From the NCBI GenBank assembly GCA_035772405.1, contig JAYKKM010000263.1, positions 6,477,501 to 6,541,500 on the forward strand: 64,000 bases of DNA. Direction: 5' to 3'. Made by a program: the position numbers and the translations under genes. Position 1 is the first letter of the stretch; each line of letters starts with the position of its first letter. The notes under the pieces were generated by a model. The model saw only the letters and a program-made list of their open reading frames with translations, was not told the origin of the DNA and made no database searches. Positions 56,745-64,000 of this stretch are shown here, in pieces. The DNA is from Chrysogorgia sp. JL179-B06. Taxonomy: Eukaryota; Cnidaria; Anthozoa; Scleralcyonacea; Chrysogorgiidae.

Positions 56745-57372
56745 AAAATTATATATAAATAACCATATTTTTCTGGGTTATTTACAAATAACCATTATAA
56801 GGTATCTATTATTTATATATCAGAAAAACCTTGTTGTTTATTATATATAAATAACCAAGGTGATAAATAGTTATTTAATAAATAACCATTTTCATAAAAT
56901 GGTTATATATAAATAACCAAGTTGAAAAATTGTTATATATAAATAACCAAAATTGCCAAAATGGTTATATATAAATAACCAATTTCACAAATTCATAAAA
57001 TGGTTATATATAAATAACCAAGTTGAAAAATTGGTTTTATATAAATAACCAAAAGCGGGCAAATTGGTTATATATATAAATAACCAATTTCACGAATTTA
57101 TAAAATGGTTATATATAAATAACCAAGTTGAAAAATTGGTTATATATATATATAACCAAAATTCCATGATTGGTTACTGTATATATAAACAACCAAAATT
57201 GGAAAATTGGTTACATACAAATAACCTAATTGAGGAATTCATAAAATGGTTATGTATAAATAATCAATCTCACGAATTCATAAAATAGTTATATGTAAAT
57301 AACCAAATTGAAAAATTGTTTATATATAAATAACCAAAAATTACAAAATGGTTATTTATAAATAACCAAAAT
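56745..57372. repeat. palindromic GGTTATATATAAATAACC satellite
   Basis: About fifteen copies of GGTTATATATAAATAACC (or TTATTTATAAATAA variants) are separated by short AT-rich linkers such as AAGTTGAAAAATT and AATTTCACGAATTCATAAAA, which alternate to give a longer unit of about 60-70 bp. Each core can fold on itself. It ends just before CACGTGGATGC at about 57380. Confidence 0.85.
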
Positions 57373-57744
57373 CACAATGTGTCACGTGGATGCTTTTACT
57401 GCGCAACTCGCTGTCACCCCGCCGTCCGCAATCTTGGTTCATGTAATGTAGATCAGTACTGGTTGTATTAAGCATGCAAAATGTTGTCAAATGATACAAA
57501 TCGGCCGAATGAAAACATGATCAGCAGAATTTCGGTCGCAGTATCAAATGCTGTGTCAGAAGCACTTGCCAACCACGAGTCTAAGGTGAGAAATATTTAA
57601 ATTTAATATTTGATCATCTTTATGAATGTTTAATTTTACATTTTCAGTGTTAAACCATGCGTAAAGCTTTCCCAAATGCTTCCTAGAGAACCGCTCATTG
57701 CACAACAATGTTTGACATCAATCTGAGATAGATCTAAGGGGGTG

Positions 57745-57960
57745 TTTTTTATGGAGGCGAGCTAGCCCTGCCCGGGTAACCGAGCTGATTTTTATTCGTG
57801 TTTACATGAGGAGGGCTAGCCTGCCTACCCGGTTATATTAGCCTGTGTACAGCCTGAATATACACTTGTAATACAAACAAATAAGACTGTATTACAGGTG
57901 TATATTCAGGCTGTACACAGGGCCACAGGCTAGGTTATATTAACTATGACCGAGCTAACT
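57745..57960. repeat. MITE within the intron, with an inner hairpin
   Basis: The inner arms GTGTACAGCCTGAATATACA and its inverse TGTATATTCAGGCTGTACAC (57845-57865, 57898-57917) sit inside a GCTAGCC...CCGGTTATATTA / AACCGAGCT context that itself repeats in inverse at the edges (about 57760 and 57955). This looks like a small hairpin element inserted in an older one. Confidence 0.6.
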
Positions 57961-58084
57961 GCAATTATTTTCCCACGATGCCAGAAATCACGTTTTTACG
58001 AGTACATTTTCAATTTTTAACCAACACATGAACAAACACAACTTGTGAAAATGAAAAGTTGTCCACAAATATCGGACAAGATAA

Positions 58085-58142
58085 ACTTTGTCGCGTGTAC
58101 TAACATCTTTTATAGGAGGCGTGTACTAACATCTTTTATGGA
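58085..58142. repeat. short tandem duplication
   Basis: GCGTGTACTAACATCTTTTA occurs twice, about 29 bp apart, just before the second coding block of family member 2. Confidence 0.75.
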
Positions 58143-58519
58143 GTACACGTAGAAGTGCAGGTCAGGAGGTACATGTAGTCGAGCGTGCTGAACCTCAACA
58201 AGTTGTACAATTACCTTCCTCATTTGTGGCGTCTACACCAAGGAATGTTAATCAGCTGTGTTACCAGTTACCAAAAAGGTTGAGAGGCTCATCATCTACT
58301 AGAAAATCTGCAGCCACTGGGAAAGTTAAAGTGTACACAAAAGATGTCGTCTGTATTCCTTCTGCACCTGGGGAAATATTTCCAATACCACGTGGTGCAA
58401 AAAGAGCCCAACTTGCTGAAAGTGGCCTGATTGGCAAAGTAGCCTAACCTCAACGTGGAAGAAGGCAGATGTTCACAGTGAAATCTCTAGTGTATTTCAG
58501 AAAGCCTTTAATATTTAAG

Positions 58520-58930
58520 GTGATGTTGATGATTTTATTTATGCATGAGTCAATTCTTATCATTTATAGACACAGAGTGAGGGGAATTCAACAAACTATT
58601 ACCCCGACGGATGCACAATTGGGATATGTCATACCGAGGGGTAATATTTCGACGAATTCACCGAGCGGGAGGTCTATAAATTATATATTATACCAAAACA
58701 ACCTTGAATGCTGTCTTGAAACGTCTTGTTTTTTCTCCATTGTTTACAGACTGGTCTTGGTTTGCGTGCGTGTTATTTGGTTTATGCGCATGGTAAATTT
58801 ATTTTTTGGACATCAAAGTCAAACAAAATACATATAATGTAAAATAAACAACCAGTGGCTCATTTTTCATGTTGCTGCTTTCGCGCTCTAGTTTTTTCAC
58901 TTTTTCAGCACCTCTTCTTTATTATATACC
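58520..58930. other. no supported gene
   Basis: Open pieces only. The conserved last exon of the family is absent. Confidence 0.4.
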
Positions 58931-59100
58931 GGCTTCCGTGGCTTGGTGCACTGCGATGGCGTCGCAGGGTTGCGGGTTCAATTCCAGCCAGAAGGCCTTG
59001 AAGTTGCATTTTTCGCAACTGGTCCCGGTAATGTATATATTCCACCACTCGAGGTTTTCCTTCACCATAAATCCTCAGAACATGTAGGGGATTTATTAAT
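58930..59100 (+). repeat. tRNA-derived SINE, family 3
   Basis: CCGTGGCTTGGTGCACTGCG (A-box-like) and GCGGGTTCAATTCCAGCC (B box) lie 30-odd bp apart, followed by GAAGTTGCATTTTTCGCAAC and ATAAATCCTCAGAACATG. It is unlike SINE families 1 and 2 in the body. Confidence 0.6.
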
Positions 59101-59177
59101 GGTCAAATCTTAGAGAACCCTCCTAGACGAGCTCTCGCTATACAGACCCCGCCTAGGAGGGCTGGATGCATGTAGCC

Positions 59178-59268
59178 TAGTTTTTAGGCCTTTCTCTATG
59201 GGTTTCGTTTTGGGTGCAGGAACCTATTTTTTAGGCCTTTCTCTATGGGTTTCGTTTTGGGTGCAGGA
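59178..59268. repeat. tandem duplication, about 46-bp unit
   Basis: TTTTTAGGCCTTTCTCTATG through TTTTGGGTGCAGGA is present twice in succession without visible change apart from the junction. Confidence 0.85.
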
Positions 59269-59269
59269 T

Positions 59270-60355
59270 AATTGTGGGATTTGTCTAGGACTTCATCCAA
59301 ATGGATACCCGGGTGAATGCCTAGCAAAATGTGCAAGATCATCAATTTGATTATGCCGTATTTATCTCCACGCAATATAAATTTGTCATATTAATTGAGA
59401 CTATATTTTGATGAAGTACTTCGCTTCTCCGCCCAGCCTGGAAGCATGCAGAAATTTTTACTTTTTAAACACATTTATATTATTGTTTCATTGGTGATGC
59501 TTAATAAAACCTTTATTATAGTTGTTGCCAAGATGCTTTAAAATATGTTATGTTGTGAGACCTAACATTACATTTTTAGATCTTATATCACACGGTGAGA
59601 AGTGATAACTACTGAAGCTTTAGCAGTTTTTTAAGTTATGAGGTAAGTGAACATAACTTTTCATGTGTGTGATAAAAAACATGCGTAATGGAGTTTGTAC
59701 GCCAGTGTGTGATTGCATGTGTTAAACAAAAAGGCCTGAATTAACTTTGCACTGTAAGTACTGCATGTGGAAATTCTGTATGTCTAAAGTTTAAATTTAG
59801 ATGCATTTCTGATTTCACATTGCTATAATTGTTGCCATATTGTCAAATCAATGTTGTGTAGAAAAGTTATTTGACCGATTCAACCTCATTCAAATTTAAT
59901 CTTCTTCACATGCTGAGTATGGACATCTACTGTAAATATTTGTACTATTGTTCAAATGGGTGGCAAATCTGAGCAAAAATGACAAGCGTTCCAAAATAAC
60001 CCTGTAAACCCCCTCAAAATTTAGGTTTGTCTCACATGCTTCTTTAGTAGACGACTTATGAAGAATAGTCTTCTTTTGAAACTGCTTATATTTTGCATAC
60101 GCACAGTACTAGAAAATAACCAAAAACTTTTCAATCAGATACTGTACATGAAAAGGTCCGAGTACTGTATAGATCACCCTTAAATAATAAAAAATGCAAT
60201 TTATTTAAATCTATTGAAAATCTATTTAAACACAAAATCTTTAAAAAATACACAACATTGAAAATACATGTAATACAAAGGCTGGAAATGATGTCAGTGG
60301 CAGAAAATTTCATATTAATTTATACTTATTAAAGGCTGGGTCATAGACCAGGAAA
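59270..60355. other. no gene seen
   Basis: AT-rich DNA, no supported coding block, RNA gene or repeat. Confidence 0.5.
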
Positions 60356-60357
60356 CA

Positions 60358-60702
60358 TTGGCTCACTGCAGGCACAAGATTGGAAATAAATTTTCACCAG
60401 GTGGCAAATTGCCCTGTACAACTATTGGTGAGAAGAAGCACTCTAATAGCACATCTGTGCTCCCCAAATACTCACTGCAAATACGGATGCTGTATATTGT
60501 ATGTTGTGGATGTTTTACTTTTTCCGCAATGCTTTGCAGACATGTAGGTAGTACAATTACATCATTTTGCAAAAGATTTAATAACCATAAGAGTAGTCTT
60601 ACCAGATATGGATGGGGACAGAGAGAATCTGTACACCTATTTTTTGTCCTGAATTTCTTAGCCTCCGAAAGAAAGTATCCAAGACAAATCACTGAGTTTT
60701 AG
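60358..60702 (+). pseudogene. GIY-YIG endonuclease fragment of a Penelope-like element
   Basis: One 114-codon frame contains RHVGSTITSFCKRFNNHKSS followed by LTRYGWGQRE (about 60540-60630). This resembles the YVGSTxTxFRxRFNNHKS signature in the GIY-YIG nuclease of some Penelope-like elements, where the Arg and the basic/aromatic residues form the active site. The first Tyr of YVGST is His here. Upstream residues do not match the expected linker clearly. No RT is nearby. Confidence 0.5.
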
Positions 60703-60867
60703 TTTTATTTGAAAACACGCTGTCACAAGGTCTTGCTCTCTCTGTCACACTAAGTCACACTGACTGCTCTCTGATTAACGAGCAAAATAATAGCGTTTGG
60801 TATCATATTGCGCTGGCACTAGACAACACAAGCTTGATGTATATTCGACATGATTGTTTGTCACCAG

Positions 60868-61215
60868 ACGGAACTGGCGATGGCGCGAAAGCATGGGAGG
60901 GCGCCTTTGCACTTGGCAGTAACTGCAGATGCACCAGGAGTTTTTCAAGTGAGATTGATTTTTCAGACCTTTGAACTTATGGTCAACATATGTTTAGAAA
61001 TGGCAAATCTGATAGACAGAATTTGTTAATGCATATGGCATTAAGATTTATTTCCCAATTTCTCTTTAGATTTTACTACGACATAAAACCTGTGCCATAG
61101 ACGCTCAATGCCAAGACGGCACAACGGCGCTGATTTATGCTGCACGATTTACGACCCATGACATGGTGAAAAGTCTTATTGTCTGGGGCTAAAGTAAATC
61201 TAACTGATAATCAAG
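60868..61215 (+). pseudogene. two ankyrin-repeat exons
   Basis: Exon a (60868-60948) follows TTTGTCACCAG and reads ELAMARKHGRAPLHLAVTAD then APGVFQ^GTGAGA. Exon b (61070-61215) follows TTTCTCTTTAG and reads ILLRHKTCAIDAQCQDGTTA and LIYAARFTTHDMVKSLIV. After one extra base come SGAKVNLTDNQG and a GTAAG donor. The G+APLHLA, (D)GTTALIYAA and GAxVNLxDNxG spacing is that of ankyrin repeats (protein-protein interaction). Exon phases agree (0), but the frameshift near 61185 breaks the frame. No further repeats were found, so this is a gene fragment. Confidence 0.65.
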
Positions 61216-61294
61216 GTAAGAAATGCCAATATAGCGTCCTTCGATATTTTGATGGATAACACATGGAACTCTTTCAACGTAAATATTAGTCTGA

Positions 61295-61372
61295 TGTTCT
61301 AATTTATGGTGTTCTGTTCTAATTTATGGTGCGTTGTTCTAATTTATGGTGTTTTGTTCTAATTTATGGTGT
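61295..61372. repeat. tandem repeat, 19-20 bp unit, four copies
   Basis: GTTCTAATTTATGGTGTT-type units follow one another from about 61295 to 61372 with minor changes (TGTTCTG/GCGTT/TTTTG junctions). Confidence 0.85.
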
Positions 61373-61819
61373 TTTTTATTATTGCCCTAAGAAAGTATAA
61401 TCATGCTACAGGCCATAAATCCCCACCTATCACCGTTAAAAAACGAGCATTGAAGAAAAAGAAACCCATTATTACACTCAATTTTTATGACGACGACGAC
61501 AACGATGTTCAAGCCGAAAAGATTAAGAAAATTAGAAAAAAAGTAGAAAGTGATGATGAGGTTTGTTCACCAAAAATGTTAAACCCAACAATACTTTCAA
61601 AAAAATTTTCTTATCGTTTTAAATGTTGTAAAAATATACAAGATACATTATGTTTACATGGTAATACTATAAATAAAGAGTTAGCATGTAAAAATATAGA
61701 AGTAGATTTTATGGGGATATTACACGATAAAGAACTATACTTATATTATTTCTTTATTTTAGAAATGAATAAAAAGAAAAAAACTAAATTTTCTGCTGAC
61801 TTTATTGAACAAAAGGTAC
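61373..61819 (+). CDS. lysine-rich reading frame, function unknown
   Basis: The frame is open from upstream of 61373 to a donor-like ACAAAAG^GTACGC at 61815-61816. It reads KKRALKKKKPIITLNFYDDD and DNDVQAEKIKKIRKKVESDD, then KFSYRFKCCKNIQDTLCLHG and EVDFMGILHDKELYLYYFFI. Codons are strongly AT-ended and Lys/Asp/Tyr rich, unlike the mobile-element genes nearby. A CCALR-like acceptor (CCCTAAG at about 61390) could begin it. I do not recognise the protein; nuclear or nucleolar localisation is guessed from the basic clusters only. Confidence 0.4.
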
Positions 61820-62550
61820 GCATAACGTACATGTATCTGCACCATGGGCAAACCCAATCTCGTACCCAGAGCCAAGCATCCCCGGGCACGCGGTAACGAT
61901 CACAAAATATTTAACCTAATAGTGAACAAGTAAGAGAATAATACACCAGATTATTAGTATTTGACTCTTAATATATCTCTCTTTAAATGTTTTCAAATTG
62001 AAATACTGTATATCGCCCCAGGTGTTACTGAGTAGACTGCTAGTGATACGACACAATAAAGCATGTTGGTGAAATTGTATTGAAAAAGCTTATTATTTGC
62101 ATCAGTTATCAACACGAACTGAAAAAGTAAATGACAATAATATAAATTACAATCACAAAGATGGAAAATTCTTTGTAATTTAACAGTAAGAAGAGTAATT
62201 TATTTAAACTTAACTTCTTGGAGACCCCGTTATGGCTTGCATATGGTCTCTATATATTCTAATTTTATGCAATAATGAATTATGGTATTTTTCATGATCA
62301 TGACAATATTGACGTCCTCTATATTTTAGTTGATGCCTGATGGCAACTAGATCCCAAGGATAGTGCAAAGTTTCATATCATATAACTATGTTCAGTTGTA
62401 ATGTACATTGTACAGTAGAGTATGTGATAGTATACTTTACAGTGCAGATCAACAGTGCTTCATTAATAAATAGCTAAAAAATTGGGGGTTCAAAATCAAA
62501 AGGTTTTAAGCTTCAAAAGCTGTTGGTAACATATTACAGGTATGTTACTT
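61820..62550. other. no gene seen
   Basis: Starts with CTCGTACCCAGAGCCAAGCA, similar in style to CCTCGTGCCCAGGCTCTT near 8416, probably common repeat debris. Otherwise AT-rich and empty. Confidence 0.4.
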
Positions 62551-62554
62551 CCTT

Positions 62555-63050
62555 GTCTCGATCAATTCCAAGCGTGACCACCACCCCCACCCCCCCCCGG
62601 CGTTTGACGGGCATTTGACATTTTGGCGTATGAGCATTGCAAATGCCCCACAATGAAATGAGTTAAATAGCGGTTGGCATGCGATTTTTTTGGCATTTAC
62701 GTTTTAAATATGCACGTTCGTTTGGGGATGCTACTTTGTGGACTTTGTGTACCGGACACAGAATATTACATCATTGAAACTTTAGAGCAAAGGATCGGAC
62801 TTCGTTTAATATGAAATGTGCAGTGTGCCAACGAATTTTGGAAATTCACTGGCAACCATATTGCCATTGCCTCAAACTTTGTGACCATGGGATACGCATC
62901 TACTTGCCAAATATCCCACTTTATTTCCCCCACAAATACCCCACCCCGGGATGACTTGTAAAGGCAAATGCCGACACTGGGAGCTGGAGAGTCGGTAAAT
63001 GCCCGTCAAATGCCGGGGGGGGCATGGTCACGCTTGGAATTGATCGAGAC
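62555..63050. mobile_element. about 0.5-kb MITE with G-rich inverted ends
   Basis: GTCTCGATCAATTCCAAGCG plus TGACCA...CCCCCCCCGGCGTTTGAC at the left is the inverse of GTCAAATGCCGGGGGGG...TGGTCACGCTTGGAATTGAT at the right, so the arms are about 70 bp. The interior repeats GGCATTTGAC/CAAATGCC motifs and shares the ACTTTGTGTACCGGACACAG segment with about 17630. No coding capacity. Confidence 0.85.
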
Positions 63051-63640
63051 ATTATAAACAACGAACGTGGCAAGGGAATTGATGAACATGTACATGTAGT
63101 TAGGAAAACGACACATGAGCTTGTTATATTTCAAATTATTTATTTAGCCTTTTAATTGGGCGATACATGCATGTAAATGTAATATATCAGGAGTTCCTAT
63201 TATTTTGTACAACGTGGATATAACACATTTCTGGTCATTTCATAATTAACTTTTAGTCAAGTCATCATTAGCATTTATTGAGTGTTTAACAGTTCATCCA
63301 GCACAGTAGCACCAACTATGCACAGCTGTAGTTTTAGTCATTTGTAGCTGTTAGGACTTGCAAAATGTTATTAAGTTTGCTGATCAGTAATCAGATATAC
63401 CACAGTTCATATATTTAGCCATTTTGAGTGATCGATGATTCGATGTTGATTTTCTTGGTCTTTTTCGGTAGTTTATGAATGGAATGATTAACATGAAACG
63501 AGAAACTGCAGAGCAGTAAAACAGAGACACGGAGTATCATTACAGTGTATTTAAACAAAGACAAATACGCTGCGCTTACCCGGACTCGAGAGCGTGGCAG
63601 AAATATCCTGAAATATGTCAGACTTCCCCGCAGACAATAA
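63051..63640. other. no gene seen
   Basis: AT-rich DNA, nothing recognised. Confidence 0.45.
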
Positions 63641-63644
63641 ATCC

Positions 63645-63790
63645 TTTCTCCTACACCATATTCAATACTGTAAGTCCACAAAATCCCTGTTTCGAAAGTT
63701 ATATTATCGCTCGCTCCTTCTCCTACACCATATTTAATATTGCAACTCCACAAAATCCCTGTTTCGAGAAGGTATATCGCTACTCACTCC
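63645..63790. repeat. tandem duplication, about 68-bp unit
   Basis: CTCCTACACCATATTCAATA to AAAATCCCTGTTTCGAAAG is repeated as CTCCTACACCATATTTAATA to AAAATCCCTGTTTCGAGAAG. A minus-strand frame crosses both but is repeat-derived. Confidence 0.8.
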
Positions 63791-64000
63791 TAGCTTGGCT
63801 ACTCCATATTTGATCACTGCGTGCATGCACAGTAGCATGTTAACATAAAACTCAAGATTCGATACATGAAATATTCAAGATATCGAAATCAAACTGCATT
63901 ACAATTTGACACGATAACTCACTTTACGGTCTGCCCTCATTGTTCAGAAACTTCAATTGTTCATTTTTCCATTGACAATAGTAAATTGAAGGACCAAAAT
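63791..64000. other. no gene seen
   Basis: Short AT-rich remainder with no support for a feature. Confidence 0.4.

Larger units (their letters stand above)
57481..58519 (+). pseudogene. uncharacterised gene, family member 2 (partial)
   Basis: Exon 1 (57481-57585) reads MLSNDTNRPNENMISRISVA and SNAVSEALANHESK to a consensus donor (AAG^GTGAGA). The second block (about 58140-58519) reads GQEVHVVERAEPQQVVQLPS, then KVKVYTKDVVCIPSAPGEIF and PIPRGAKRAQLAESGLIGKV. After a 1-nt loss at about 58443 it continues to WKKADVHSEISSVFQKAFN, ending at TTTAAG^GTGATG. It parallels member 1 (KDVVC...IPRG...GLIAKV...EISSVF). The final exon seen in member 1 (GTKKLAIP...) is not found downstream, and the frame is broken, so it is probably a dead or partial copy. 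A MITE lies in its intron. Confidence 0.6.

Noticed and set aside
57064..57288. Repetitive protein in the palindromic satellite
   Set aside because: Simply a translation of the satellite; no start context and no evidence of coding.
56745..57372. CRISPR-like pattern (short repeated palindromes with spacers)
   Set aside because: The linkers are repeats of two types, not unique spacers, and the DNA is eukaryotic. It is a satellite.

Overview
The window looks like AT-rich genomic DNA from a marine invertebrate, most plausibly an early-branching animal such as a cnidarian or sponge. I infer this from three things: short GT-AG introns, no operons or bacterial signals, and an unusually dense mix of element families that I associate with those genomes. 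These include DUF3504/Crypton-type tyrosine recombinase relatives, RecQ-like helicases carried on repeats, Penelope-like elements, Jockey/CR1/L2-group LINEs, a 5S-derived SINE and many foldback MITEs. I cannot name the species. No housekeeping gene is recognisable; almost every coding signal is a mobile-element gene, a relic of one, or a member of an uncharacterised multicopy family.

Layout. 1-6 kb: a broken multicopy gene of an unnamed family, a 0.7 kb foldback element in its intron, then a broken Crypton-like recombinase. 6-8.4 kb: SINE and MITE debris. 8.45-11.54 kb: a block bounded by 23-bp inverted ends, carrying a ZAD-like zinc-finger gene (+) and a RecQ-like helicase (-) tail to tail. 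11.9-12.6 kb: a DUF3504 recombinase relic. 14.3-16.2 kb: a LINE. 17-22.3 kb: three successive tandem duplications and a Penelope-like relic. 22.7-26.8 kb: a Ty3/Gypsy polymerase fragment and a long hAT-like gene relic cut cleanly by a 317-bp mariner-type MITE. 27-28 kb: a Penelope C-terminus with GIY-YIG endonuclease. 28-33 kb: SINEs and MITEs with little else. 34-37.9 kb: a 0.6 kb inverted duplication built around LINE pieces, one with a secretory-type leader and 2A-like motif. 38-46.4 kb: further LINE 3' ends and a nearly intact LINE (41395-45884) inserted into an older one.

46.8-48.7 kb and 57.5-58.5 kb hold two members of one uncharacterised multi-exon gene family. Between them (50.5-56.3 kb) lie two oppositely oriented Tc1/mariner-type elements with TIRs starting CAGTACTG at TA sites and short subterminal repeat arrays that differ from copy to copy. 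The first contains two smaller nested elements whose ends also carry tandem arrays; the second has split an older MITE. A palindromic satellite (56.7-57.4 kb) follows. 60.3-61.9 kb has a Penelope GIY-YIG fragment, two ankyrin-repeat exons and a lysine-rich AT-rich reading frame. The rest is MITEs, short tandem duplications and featureless AT-rich DNA.

The most interesting candidates are the RecQ/zinc-finger element, the mariner family with copy-specific terminal arrays, the LINE leader with a degenerate 2A motif, and the paired uncharacterised genes.
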